Positions 16,462 through 25,534 of a stretch of 64,000 bases of DNA are shown here, one piece after another. This DNA comes from Desulfosporosinus hippei DSM 8344. GTDB taxonomy: Bacteria > Bacillota > Desulfitobacteriia > Desulfitobacteriales > Desulfitobacteriaceae. Under the pieces are notes generated by a model. That model did no database searches and was not told the origin of the DNA. It saw only the letters and a program-made list of their open reading frames with translations. The stretch covers positions 180,207-244,206 of the forward strand of contig NZ_FNCP01000004.1 of assembly GCF_900100785.1 (NCBI RefSeq), given 5' to 3'. A program made the position numbers and the translations under genes. Every line of letters starts with the position of its first letter. Positions within the stretch are counted from its first letter, which is position 1.

Positions 16462-16582
16462 AAACCCTCCTTTCGACTTACAATAAACAGCTATGCAATA
16501 ATAGATCCAATTTTCTAACTTTTCCGAAGAAATAAAAATCCCCGGGAAATAATCCGGGTCTGCTATCCTTTTATATTTTATT

Positions 16583-16598
16583 TGCTTGACTCGTACCA
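16583..16598 (-). promoter_or_regulatory. Sigma-54 (-24/-12) promoter
   Basis: TGGTACGAGTCAAGCA on the minus strand has TGGYACG at -24 and GC at -12 with the invariant 10-base gap. It points into the CoA operon, and palindromic activator sites lie 85-150 bases upstream next to a sigma-54 activator gene. Confidence 0.65.
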
Positions 16599-16681
16599 GT
16601 TTCAGCTGACATTTCGACAATTGAATTTAGTCATTGTTCAACTTGAATATAAACCAAACTATACCAAACAAGCACTTTCAT

Positions 16682-16735
16682 GTCTCCAGTTTGAGACGAT
16701 ACACGCCAAATAGAGACATCTGTCTCTACTTGGCG
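16682..16735. promoter_or_regulatory. Upstream activator sites for the sigma-54 regulator
   Basis: Two dyads share GTCTC/GAGAC: GTCTCCAGTTTGAGAC at 16682-16697 and a 32-bp imperfect palindrome at 16704-16735 (CGCCAA-a-TAGAGACA-tc-TGTCTCTA-c-TTGGCG). Their place between activator gene and -24/-12 promoter is typical of enhancer-like sites. Confidence 0.6.
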
Positions 16736-16744
16736 ACTCGATGT

Positions 16745-18592
16745 TTATTCAGTTTTTAACTCCAGAGACAAAGCCTCGCTATCAAGTCCATGTTTACTTA
16801 ATTTCTTATACATTACCGATCTGTGAATTCCCAAGCTTTTAGCGGCTAGCGCTTTATTGCCATTAGCACGCCTCAGTGCGTCAATCAGCAGTTCCTTTTC
16901 AGCTATATTTAAACCTTTCTCCAATTTATTTTGTTCATCGTTCGGGTTCGCGTCTATACATCGGCTAACATCTATTTTTGTCTGCAATAGCCGAGCCGGT
17001 AAATGTTCAGATAAAATAACCGGTTCATCAACTATGTTCATTGTTCGTTCCAAAATGCTCTCCAATTCCCGCACATTGCCAGGCCACCCATAGCTTTGTA
17101 ATATTTGCATGGCCTCTCGAGAAATGCCTTCCACATCTGTCTCCAATTTACGATTTAATTTGGTCACCAAAAAATTGGCAAGTAATTCAATGTCATCTGA
17201 CCTTTCTCTTAAGGATGGTAACTTTATGACCATAACATTCAATCGATAGAAAAGGTCATCACGAAACGTTCGTTCCTGCACCATAGTGTATAATTTGCTG
17301 TTTGAAGCAGCAATAATGCGCACATCGATTTTGCAGGGTTGAGTACCACCTATCCTTTCGACTTCGCGCTCCTGTATAACACGAAGAAGCTTGGCCTGCA
17401 TTGTCAAACTCATATCTCCGATCTCATCCAAAAAGATGGTGCCATGATTAGCCAGTTCAAATTTACCTGGTTTCCCACCTTTACGCGCCCCAGTGAAAGC
17501 CCCTTCAAAATACCCAAATAACTCGGACTCCAAGAGCTGTTCCGGTATAGCTGCACAATTAACCCTAATGAATGGGCCATGGCAACGCACACTATCATTA
17601 TGGATAGCATGAGCGAACAACTCTTTTCCGGTACCACTTTCCCCCACTATCAAAACGTTTGAGGTGGTACGAGCTGCCCGTTGTGCTAAGCGAACAGTCG
17701 CAGTAAATTTTGGCCCTTCCCCAATAATATCATCAAAAGTATAGGATGCACTGTGGATTCTACGCAATTCTCCTTTATAAAACTTCAGGTCATCTTCCAA
17801 CTGAGTTAGTTTCTTCGCGAAGACACGAGCCAAACCCATATCTTTAAAGAGGGTCTTGCCAATTGCACCAAGGATTTTCCCATCTTTTTTTATAGGAGCC
17901 CTTATAATCATAAATTCTCGGTTCCCTACTTTCCAGTACTCCCCAAATTCAGCCTTTCCTGTACGTATAATGTCTGGAAGTTTAGACTGTGGTGTTAGTT
18001 CATGGATATGTCGTCCTAAAGCTTGTTCCCGACTAATCCCAAGAGCCTCTAAATAAAAGTTGTTAATCATAACCACATGACTATTTTCGTCGACAATAAC
18101 CATACCCTCATATGGATTTTCTATAACCGCCTCCAATGTTGCCGTTATCTTCTTGAATTCGCTAATTTCTTGGTACGAATTACACAATATGCTGGACATG
18201 TTATCGAGTAGTGACCAGAGCTTTAATACTCCAATCATCCTACCCTCCTCGTCGATCACCGGAATTTCGTTTACCTTCTCTTTTAAAAAAAGGGAAACAG
18301 CATCTTTAACCAACTGTCCAGTAACTAAACACACTGCTACTCGAGACGCAAGCTCACCAACATCTTTTTGCATATCCTTTTGAGATTGGACTTTAAACAT
18401 CGTTGCCTGGTCCAATACACCTACTAATAACCCTTCTTTATTTTCCACATAAATATACTCTAACGCGTGACTAAATACTTTATAGACCTTAGAAATCTGC
18501 CAATCAACGGTAACTCTTGGGAAATCAATGGTGCACAGGCTATCTACAGTATCTTGCTGGGGCTTAAAGATCTTATCCAAAAAAATATCCAT
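16745..18592 (-). CDS. Sigma-54-dependent activator with CBS, PAS, AAA+ and Fis-type HTH
   Basis: 615 residues. A CBS pair (about 25-135; LLVGVLDQ, EIPVIDEEGRMIGVL), then PAS (about 150-255; VIENPYEGMVIVDENSHVV), then AAA+ with Walker A GESGTGKE and the sigma-54 contact loop GAFTGA, then a C-terminal Fis-type HTH (NKALAAKSLGIHRSVMYKKL). CBS domains often bind adenine nucleotides and PAS binds small ligands, so it could sense energy state or an acyl metabolite. It lies directly upstream of the CoA operon with matching promoter and binding sites, so activation of that operon is the likely role. Confidence 0.9.
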   Translation of the reverse strand: MDIFLDKIFKPQQDTVDSLCTIDFPRVTVDWQISKVYKVFSHALEYIYVENKEGLLVGVLDQATMFKVQSQKDMQKDVGELASRVAVCLVTGQLVKDAVSLFLKEKVNEIPVIDEEGRMIGVLKLWSLLDNMSSILCNSYQEISEFKKITATLEAVIENPYEGMVIVDENSHVVMINNFYLEALGISREQALGRHIHELTPQSKLPDIIRTGKAEFGEYWKVGNREFMIIRAPIKKDGKILGAIGKTLFKDMGLARVFAKKLTQLEDDLKFYKGELRRIHSASYTFDDIIGEGPKFTATVRLAQRAARTTSNVLIVGESGTGKELFAHAIHNDSVRCHGPFIRVNCAAIPEQLLESELFGYFEGAFTGARKGGKPGKFELANHGTIFLDEIGDMSLTMQAKLLRVIQEREVERIGGTQPCKIDVRIIAASNSKLYTMVQERTFRDDLFYRLNVMVIKLPSLRERSDDIELLANFLVTKLNRKLETDVEGISREAMQILQSYGWPGNVRELESILERTMNIVDEPVILSEHLPARLLQTKIDVSRCIDANPNDEQNKLEKGLNIAEKELLIDALRRANGNKALAAKSLGIHRSVMYKKLSKHGLDSEALSLELKTE

Positions 18593-18640
18593 TCTACCAC
18601 CTCTTTTTATTCCATGTACAATAAGCAGACCATACTTATC

Positions 18641-18680
18641 TGCTTTAGCACCTGCTTTAGCACCTGCTTTAGCACCTGCT
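18641..18680. repeat. 12-bp tandem repeat
   Basis: TGCTTTAGCACC is repeated three times without change, then partly. It lies upstream of the sigma-54 activator gene and could vary in copy number by slippage. Confidence 0.7.
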
Positions 18681-18714
18681 TCATCGTATCTTATTATTTT
18701 AGCTAAAAACTAAA

Positions 18715-18957
18715 CTATATTTCGTCGTTTAGATTATACCTATAATCGAACGATAGTAATAGTTCAATCCAATCACTTTCAAAAATATAGTCAGCCATCC
18801 GCCTTGCTCCGCACCCACTCCAAGTATGTCGCATAAAAGCCGCGGTAAAGCCGTACCTGTCAAAATAACGAAGCAGCGGAACTTCTTCCGTTAATCTTAC
18901 GTATACTCCAAAATAAGAATTAGTGAAAGTAGTGGTTAGGACAATATTTTTGTGCAG
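18715..18957 (-). pseudogene. Fragment of an unknown protein
   Basis: A minus-strand frame of 80 codons is closed upstream by TAG and has no ATG or ribosome binding site at its start. It has protein-like composition (RYFDRYGFTAAFMRHTW, DYIFESDWIELLLSFDYRY). This looks like the C-terminal part of a lost gene. I do not recognise the family. Confidence 0.35.
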
Positions 18958-19041
18958 CTATAAAATCATCTTTCATACATAACCCCTGCGCGAAATAAAA
19001 AAATGCAGCATCACATCATTTTTTCTTTTTATTCATTCTGG

Positions 19042-19509
19042 TTATGTATCCAGAAGGGTTTTTAATAGTTTTTGAAGCACGTCCACAATAGCGGTGATGA
19101 TACTTGTTGCTAAAATACCCATTAGACTTAATGATATAGGACCTGCTGGATCATCTCCTGTGACTTTAGCAATTACTTTTAAGGTTACTATCCCTAACAG
19201 GATGAAGAAAATGGTTGTTAAACCACATTTCTTTATAACCTTCAAAGATTTAAGTGATAAATCAGAGAAAGCATTGTTCCTTTCGATATAGGTTAATAGT
19301 TTAAATGCTTGATACAATGCAATAGAAAACGCAATACAGCATCCATACACATATGCCAATAAGGGATAAAGTGAGTAGACCCCTGGATGTGCTTTTGGTT
19401 CTCTAATGGCTATCAAAGGTAACCAAAAGAAACATAAAGCAAGCACCGCAATCCCGATCAGAAAAATGATTACCTTTAAGAAAGTGGTTGAACCTCGTTT
19501 AACATTCAT
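19042..19509 (-). CDS. DUF2975 family membrane protein
   Basis: 155 residues, ATG 19509 with GAGGTG five bases upstream. Four predicted helices (about 11-32, 47-68, 92-115, 128-148). The segment AFSDLSLKSLKVIKKCGL between helices 2 and 3 is characteristic of DUF2975, small integral membrane proteins of Firmicutes. They are usually followed by a YozG-like XRE regulator gene; none is found here, only a T-rich stretch. Function unknown. Confidence 0.75.
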   Translation of the reverse strand: MNVKRGSTTFLKVIIFLIGIAVLALCFFWLPLIAIREPKAHPGVYSLYPLLAYVYGCCIAFSIALYQAFKLLTYIERNNAFSDLSLKSLKVIKKCGLTTIFFILLGIVTLKVIAKVTGDDPAGPISLSLMGILATSIITAIVDVLQKLLKTLLDT

Positions 19510-19606
19510 TTAAACACCTCACTGATTTAATAACGTTCATGACAAAATGATTTTAACACACGATTTATTGTTTATCAATAAATTAATATTGATATTAATT
19601 ATATTA

Positions 19607-19887
19607 TTATTGTATTTCTTTGATTTGCAATTGAGGTTTGCAATTGAGGGACAAATTAAAAAACTTACTTGAAAGACGAGAGGCTATTTTGTAAATCGAA
19701 ATGCAGCTTTTGTAATCGACTTGCAGGCATCCGGCATTGCAATAATAAATCCGTGTACGTAAACCATCATCCTTCTTAAGGTCATACTTAATGGCTTTTG
19801 GATTAGAGAACTCACTTCCGTTATCCGTTAAGATGACAGGGAATAGCGTTTGAAATATATGAAGGTCACGAATGAAAGCCTTCTCTT
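19607..19887 (-). pseudogene. IS30-family transposase remnant
   Basis: The minus-strand frame contains FQTLFPVILTDNGSEFSNPKAI…RTRIYYCNAGC, matching the second catalytic aspartate region (TDNGSEF) of IS30 DDE transposases. The segments before and after are missing or degenerate, so only about 55 of some 350 residues survive. It ends against a perfect 46-bp palindrome; IS30 elements are known to prefer palindromic targets. Confidence 0.75.
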
Positions 19888-19933
19888 GGCTTGTACCAAG
19901 AATCTTACGCGCGTAAGATTCTTGGTACAAGCC
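19888..19933. repeat. Perfect 46-bp palindrome
   Basis: Two 23-base arms (GGCTTGTACCAAGAATCTTA-CGC and its complement) meet without spacer at 19910/19911. An imperfect copy is at 21333-21378 and a half copy at 8232-8253. All three are preceded by CCTTCTC. Confidence 0.85.
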
Positions 19934-20110
19934 CGACGGGTCACCCCTTTATTTTTTGTTTAACAAATTGTGATACTTATCACATAATTACTAGACCTGG
20001 ATCACACCTCTTTTTTCTTCCAAGAGTTATTATGTAAATAGAGAGGCGAACGGGATGGATGGACTAAATATTGTTGGCTTGTCTAATATCTTTCTAAAGG
20101 AAGTGCTCAT

Positions 20111-20521
20111 ATGAACATTAACAATCTAAAAAGACAACACCAAGAAATACGTCAATTAGTTGATGACATCGAATCCTTGTTAAATCAGGATGTGATGGCT
20201 AAGGCTTTTGATATATCCTTAAAAATCGCTACACTAGCCGGAAAATTATCTTTCCATCTCAAGTCAGAAGATGATTTTCTTTACCCATCTCTCATTATTT
20301 CTAAAGACGAAGATCTAAAGAAAATATCACTTTCATTTAATCAGGAAATGGGTCATATCGCCCAATCCTTTTCAGACTATAAAACCAAATATATGTCAAG
20401 CACTCGGATCAAGGAAGCATGTACACAATTTATAGCAGACACACGTTCAATTATTTTAGAGCTAAGGAATCGCTTAAATAAGGAAGACAAAAAACTATAC
20501 CCTATCGTAGAGCAGTTCTAA
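20111..20521 (+). CDS. Hemerythrin HHE-domain protein
   Basis: 136 residues, ATG at 20111 with AAAGGAAG upstream. Four-helix bundle with H10 in KRQHQEIR, the central SFHLKSEDDFLYPSL (H and E ligands) and MGHIAQSF. The last motif EDKKLYPIVEQF keeps the E…YP pattern but lacks the usual histidine. Hemerythrin-like proteins bind a diiron centre and O2 or NO, or regulate iron. In an anaerobe, oxygen or NO sensing or scavenging is plausible. Confidence 0.8.
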   Translation: MNINNLKRQHQEIRQLVDDIESLLNQDVMAKAFDISLKIATLAGKLSFHLKSEDDFLYPSLIISKDEDLKKISLSFNQEMGHIAQSFSDYKTKYMSSTRIKEACTQFIADTRSIILELRNRLNKEDKKLYPIVEQF

Positions 20522-20585
20522 AACAGAAGCATCGCCATCCAGTACTTGCTCCTTTGCTATCCCTCAGCTGCGATTACGACCATGA

Positions 20586-21074
20586 TTAATCATATATTGC
20601 TTGCATCGAGAACCCTGATTTTGAGTTCAAATTATATACCCTAATAAAATACGTGTTCTTTTCAAAAGTATCCATTAACTCTCTATCAATTAAATACTTA
20701 GTTGGCTGGTTATCAGTAATGATACCGTAAAATACTCCGTAATTTCTCTCAAAACCAGTCAACTCTTTCGGCAATACCGTGCTGGAGCTTTGCAGTAAAC
20801 CAAAATATTTATATTTACCATTTTGCAGACGTTTGAATGCCGCTAGTACAGTCTGTTGCCCAGAATTGGGGGCTAGTTGGTAGGAGAAAAGCAATAAATG
20901 CAAGTCTTCAACATCTTTTTCTAACACAATAGTAAGATTCTTTGGTTGACCTTTAAAATAGAGTTGGTCAATATAGTTTGTCAGTTCATTGTACGATAAA
21001 TCTTTGTTCTTAGCGTAAATGGAAAAGCCGTAATACCCAACGACCAGCACTATACCAATTAATACCAACGACAA
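20586..21074 (-). CDS. Hypothetical membrane-anchored protein
   Basis: About 162 residues; one N-terminal membrane helix (LVLIGIVLVVGYYGFSIYA), then a soluble extracytoplasmic domain. No family is recognised. The start is unclear: TTG 21074 lacks a well-spaced ribosome binding site, and no ATG exists before the upstream stop. Content such as KNLTIVLEKDVEDLHLLLFSYQ and NKYKYFGLL resembles small exported Firmicutes proteins of unknown function. Confidence 0.5.
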   Translation of the reverse strand: MSLVLIGIVLVVGYYGFSIYAKNKDLSYNELTNYIDQLYFKGQPKNLTIVLEKDVEDLHLLLFSYQLAPNSGQQTVLAAFKRLQNGKYKYFGLLQSSSTVLPKELTGFERNYGVFYGIITDNQPTKYLIDRELMDTFEKNTYFIRVYNLNSKSGFSMQAIYD

Positions 21075-21561
21075 TTTCGTCTTATTCTTTACCCTTGTAT
21101 AGCCCCCTTTATGAGCGTATATTACTCACTTTAATTACTTGACTATTGTTACACTGAAATTCAATCTTCAATTTCTATACAACCTTCCTTGACCTCAGAT
21201 TGCCCATCCACCAAAAAAGAATACCACTAAACCGCTGCGCGGTGGTTTCCGTAAATGTGTCTTTGCTGTTTAGCCAAATATACTGTAAGCCTTTCGCATC
21301 ACCTTAACCCGGCAAGAGTGAACCTTCTCCTAGGCTTGTACCAAGAATCTCACGCGCGTAAGATTATTGGTACAAGCTTCCTCCTTTTAGCGACCTCTGA
21401 TGGAAATCGCTATCGGCTATCCGGTGACGGATCTTAGGGTGAGAGAGACTTAAAGACAGCAAAATATCAATTAATTACCTCTAACAGTATAAAAGAGAGG
21501 CCTAGGTTTTGTAGTAGGTTCTAAGTCTTTTTATATCGGGTGCCAGGTCTCTCGGTGTATC
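21075..21561. other. Gene-free stretch
   Basis: Contains the imperfect palindrome 21333-21378 and an ACCGCTGCGCGGT hairpin near 21230. No gene is supported. Confidence 0.5.
21333..21378. repeat. Second copy of the 46-bp palindrome, imperfect
   Basis: Left arm GGCTTGTACCAAGAATCTCACGC and right arm GCGTAAGATTATTGGTACAAGC differ from the copy at 19888 by single bases in each arm. Same CCTTCTC flank. Confidence 0.8.
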
Positions 21562-21591
21562 AAAAAACCACAAGATTTTTGGTCTTGTGGT
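21562..21591 (-). terminator. Terminator of the blaI-blaR1 operon
   Basis: Minus strand ACCACAAGA / TCTTGTGGT (9 bp) followed by TTTTTT. Confidence 0.85.
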
Positions 21592-21694
21592 TCATTTCTT
21601 TTCTTTCCAGTTAGCCCCATTGAAAACCTAATAAAGTGATTAGGTTACTTTGAATACTTAATCTCTTGATTAAAGTTAAAGTGATGCCTCATTG

Positions 21695-23707
21695 TTACAG
21701 CTTTGCATAAGCTTCTAAAATTGATTCCACCGCTTTCTCTACTTCAGATTCCTGCACCGTCGAATAAAGCATACATTCCAAACCCTTCTCGGGAATTGTA
21801 AACTTAGCAGCTGGCAACCCTTGAATATTGTTTTTCAACCGTAGCTTAACTTCAGTTCCGCCGATTTGTTTTGTATCAAAATCAGAGTCTGGCATTAACA
21901 CTGGAGTCGGTTCTCCGAAGGGGTTGTCTCCCTTACCTATCTCTACATCTAAATATGATGCTCCTGCAGTAGTATAGGACAATGTAAAAACTTCTGACGT
22001 TTTGTCCCCTTGGGTGCTTATTCTGGAAGATGCGACTTGGAACTTATGCCCCTCCGGAACGACGATATCCCCCGGTTGAAGGGGTTTAAAACTTAACCCC
22101 TCAGAAGCTGTAGCACCTGTTTTATCAATATAAAAGTTTGCAGGAGGGTTATTCACAGGAACAACTATACTTGCGCAAACTTTCTTCAAGTCATCAAGGG
22201 AAATGCCCCCCACATATCTAGTAGCAGCCGTGTACTCAACACCATTCTTTATGAATTGAATGGCATTTACTTTGGCAATTTCACTTTCATATAGTGTTGC
22301 TGACACATCACCAATTTTGATTTGAGTTTTTGTTCCTTGATCTATACCAGCAAAATACAAAGGATGCATCCCTTCTGGGCTTGTTGTCTCGTGGATCACA
22401 AATCTATTGTTGCTGCCATAACTGGCCAGGTAACGACTAACATTATTGCTTGGAGGAGTAATTTCCTTAAATGCTGTCGAATCTGTAAGCTGGTACCCTG
22501 CGGTGAAACTTGGGAGTAAGGGGGTAAAAGAGAGGGACTTGTTATAATCAAAACTTCCATCCTTTACAGTAGAGAACGGATCAGACAGGGACATTTGTTT
22601 TGGATTACCTGCTCCCGCTACAGGAGTAGCGTTTGATATTGAGTTAGTAAAACCGACTAAACCTAAACAAATGACTATAGCGATCGCAGTACATGTCCAT
22701 TTCAAAGTGGGTTTCTGAAAAAACTTGATCATTTTGATTCTCCGCTTAATTTGCTGATTGTTTTTGTTCCCCAAAAAACCGGTTGTTCCTGGGAGCCATG
22801 AAGATTGAGCAGGGGTTACTAAACTGATGATGGATAAACCATAGCTCTGATACTCCTCAGGCTTTAAAACACTTAAGCTATCGGCATCACAAGCTAACTC
22901 GCAGTCTTCACGCATTTTAGCAAAAGAGTACCAAATTAAGGGGTTAAACCAATGAACTATTTGTGCGGCGACGGCCAGCCAATTAATAAGTATATCCTTC
23001 CTTTTATAATGAGCTAGTTCATGGATAAAAATATGGCGGATATTTTCTTCCGTTAGCCTATTGACTAGGGATTCGGGAAGAAGAAGTTTGGGACTAACTA
23101 TTCCGTAAAGACAAGGTGCTTATATCAGATTCGTTATTATGATCGGAAGGTTTTTTCTGATACCTAGTTTGCCGGTACATTCTTGCATGAGGTTGGACAT
23201 CCTTGCGAACAGACGCAAGTCTGTTACAGAAGGTTCTCGTCTTACTTTGAAATAGAATCTGAGGTTTGCAGCAATGGTCAGAATCGCTAAAATTAAAACC
23301 CCGACTAACCATAGAACAGCTAATATGGAGATGTAGACATTAGACAAATCCTCAACACTAGGTTCTTCCGATTTAGTATTGCTTGGTTGGTTGAAAATAG
23401 CTTGATCATTCTTTAACTGGATTTCTTGCCCTGATCTATCGATTTGAGTATCGATCTCTGATTTATTTGCTTGATTGACCATCGAGATTGGTACTGAATT
23501 ATTGGGTAATAAACTGTAAATGCTCCAAGGACTTTGAATATCGTAAGGTATTAGTAAGCGAAGGATCAGCAGCATCCAGAGCATATATTGCCACTTGGCA
23601 TCCAGTTTGTTTCGCAGGGCATAGTTTACCAGCAAAATTAGAACTGCCAAAACACTAGCCATAAGAGACGATTTAATAACCCAATTGAAAACTAATTCTA
23701 ATTCCAT
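21695..23707 (-). pseudogene. blaR1: BlaR1/MecR1-like M56 sensor peptidase with one in-frame stop
   Basis: ATG 23707 to stop 21695 is one reading frame of 670 codons broken only by TAA at 23120-23122. Before the stop: membrane helices at about 10-30, 35-55 and 130-150. After it: GIVSPKLLLPESLVNRLTE and the zinc motif HELAHYKRKD, another helix, and an extracytoplasmic region with two DUF4367-like domains (EYTAATRYVGGISLDDLKK). BlaR1 proteins sense beta-lactams or envelope stress and cleave BlaI; the C-terminal domain here is not the usual penicillin-binding type. TAA is not a known recoding site in this context, so a point mutation or sequence error is likeliest. Confidence 0.8.
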
Positions 23708-23722
23708 AAAATCACCCCCGTC

Positions 23723-24091
23723 CTACTTATCTTCTAAAAGTTTCTTGAGCTCTTCTAGTTCTTCTGTCGATAACTCTTTGTTTTCGATAAAGTTTTTAAC
23801 GAATAGATTAAGAGAACCGTTATAAACACGACCTAAAAATGACCTCGCTTCTTCTTTGGCACATTCATTTTCAGAAACTAAAGGATAGTATGAATATCCT
23901 CGACTTCCAACCTCATAGGATAAAGCTCTTTTAGTAACTAATCGACTAAGCAATGTTTTAATCGTTTTTGGTTTCCAGTCTGTTGTCCCCTTCAATTCAT
24001 TAATGACATCACTTGAACCAAGAGGAGACTCCTTCCATAATACTTTCATTACCAGCCATTCAGCATCGGATATTTGCGGAATGTTTTTCAT
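23723..24091 (-). CDS. blaI: BlaI/MecI-family transcriptional repressor
   Basis: 122 residues from ATG 24091 (AGGTG six bases upstream). Winged helix typical of BlaI: ISDAEWLVMKVLWKESPLGSSDVI, WKPKTIKTLLSRLV and SYEVGSRGYSYYPLV, followed by the dimerisation helices. The dimer binds TACA-N2-TGTA dyads; two such sites lie just upstream. It precedes the blaR1-like gene by 15 bases, forming the usual two-gene operon. With blaR1 interrupted, release of repression may be lost. Confidence 0.9.
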   Translation of the reverse strand: MKNIPQISDAEWLVMKVLWKESPLGSSDVINELKGTTDWKPKTIKTLLSRLVTKRALSYEVGSRGYSYYPLVSENECAKEEARSFLGRVYNGSLNLFVKNFIENKELSTEELEELKKLLEDK

Positions 24092-24105
24092 TTTCTTCAC
24101 CTGCC

Positions 24106-24161
24106 TACATTCGTAATCCCTTTAATAATTGAAGCTTACATTTGTAGGCGGTTTTTGTCAA
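24106..24161 (-). promoter_or_regulatory. blaI promoter with two BlaI operators
   Basis: TACATTCGTA (24106-24115) and TACATTTGTA (24137-24146) fit the BlaI/MecI dyad. -35 TTGACA at 24161-24156 precedes the outer dyad, which then covers the spacer. The arrangement suggests autorepression. Confidence 0.7.
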
Positions 24162-24564
24162 GTATTTCCTCAAAAAATGCCAGTGGTTGATTTGATCAAA
24201 ATGGAAGTTATTTTTGTATCTCTACCGCCAGTCAGAAAATGCCACATCCTCTGAATTCCACCTAGGCCTAATGACTAACAAAACAAAATCCCACACTCCC
24301 AAGCAAACCAATCATCGAATATATGATTTAAATTAATCGCAAACAATTCCCGTATGCAAGCTGTGCTATAACCGCTATTGGTAAGACTCAGAAACCATAA
24401 AGAACTAATAAAATGCTACCGACGTTAATTCAACTAGCTTATTTATTTGCTCAAATGACATTACGGTTACTAACGAGACAAAATACCAATCAGAGGATAT
24501 TACCTTCGTTACGATCAATGCCTTTGTCGCAGGAGAAAATTAGGGGCTTCAAGGGACATCACCC
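24162..24564. other. Gene-free stretch
   Basis: AT-rich with many stops in all frames. No gene or clear RNA is seen. Confidence 0.5.
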
Positions 24565-24631
24565 CAAATTATGCAACGTTGCATAATTTGAAGAGAAACC
24601 GCCGAATTTAAGGATTCGAGCGGTTTCTCTT
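24565..24631. other. Perfect 26-bp palindrome abutting a 12-bp hairpin
   Basis: CAAATTATGCAACGTTGCATAATTTG-type palindrome at 24565-24590 (26 bp, no spacer) directly touches AAGAGAAACCGC / GCGGTTTCTCTT (24591-24602 / 24620-24631), itself enclosing CGAAT / ATTCG. The second could terminate transcription; the first may be a dimeric protein site. Confidence 0.6.
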
Positions 24632-24709
24632 GACTGTGTTTAAAGGGAAGTCTTTTTCACCTGCAAGGTTTGCCCATAAATATCAAGAAGCCCCAGTTTA
24701 AAAATCAGC

Positions 24710-24751
24710 GGTTTTGAGGATGAGCTAATCCGATTAGTCCATCTCAAAACC
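24710..24751. repeat. Dispersed hairpin, copy 1
   Basis: GGTTTTGAG / CTCAAAACC with nested CTAATC / GATTAG. A related hairpin is at 49030-49077. It lies downstream of the gene at 24911 and could terminate it. Confidence 0.6.
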
Positions 24752-24910
24752 ACCAATTTTTCACTCATCTCCCCGGACCCATTGCACAGAGAAATTTGGA
24801 ATCATATGCCCGAAGTTTATCAAAGGAATCCTCTATTACTGCCACCGAATATTGGATCAGGAGATCAGATATACTGAGCTAACAGCATAATCAAAAAAGT
24901 TTCTCGTAAT

Positions 24911-25534
24911 TTAGTTGGAAAACACATATTTATTGCCATTCCATAAATACTTTCCCCGCACATATTTCTTAATGAGATCACATAGGGTAACTACAATTCT
25001 GTTTTCTCCATTGTCCGAAGTAAACGTTGCATTTGTACCGGCGCTGTAAATAAAACCGTCTTCCTTATAACCACCAGCCGGCAGGTTATATACCCTTCCC
25101 TCTGAATTGATACTGAATAGAACATATTGAAACTCCGGGCTGTCTTTTCTTGGCCGCCCAATGGCGAAATCCTCATCTCCATCTTGATTGTAATCATTAA
25201 ATACAAGATCGATTGGTCCGCCAAAAGCCAGGTCTTCATTCCCGAAGTAGTTGTTGATCGAAACCCGACTGGTTATTTCGCCCCTGCTGTCCTGGACTAA
25301 AAGGTTAAACCAGCCTCGATATCTGCTTACATAAGGAGAAAAATCTTGCTCTCCGGGGGAAAGTGGTTTTTTATATTCCGTTTGGATGATTTTTATCAAA
25401 TATTTATTAGCATAGGCATCCATTTTTACCTGGTTGATAAGAAAAGGGCTTTCTTTTTCAAATTCAAATTGTGTTCCATTTCTGGTAATCCTGAGCTTAG
25501 GCCTGAGCATTGTGCTGACCAACACGGTATTCAC
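24911..25534 (-). pseudogene. VCBS/FG-GAP-like exported protein, 5' end replaced
   Basis: C-terminal about 190 residues of a protein with the calcium-type repeat FNDYNQDGDEDFAIG, common in bacterial VCBS or FG-GAP domains, and a C-terminal KYLWNGNKYVFSN. Upstream of about 25490 the frame runs into DNA belonging to an ABC permease gene read from the other strand. No signal peptide or ribosome binding site remains. The original N-terminus was lost in a rearrangement. Confidence 0.6.

Noticed and set aside
21255..21437. 60-residue plus frame across the second palindrome
   Set aside because: It reads through the repeat and has no start signals; an artefact of the palindrome.
23120..23122. Recoded stop in blaR1 like the two TGA codons
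   Set aside because: The codon is TAA, not TGA, and no hairpin follows; mutation is simpler.
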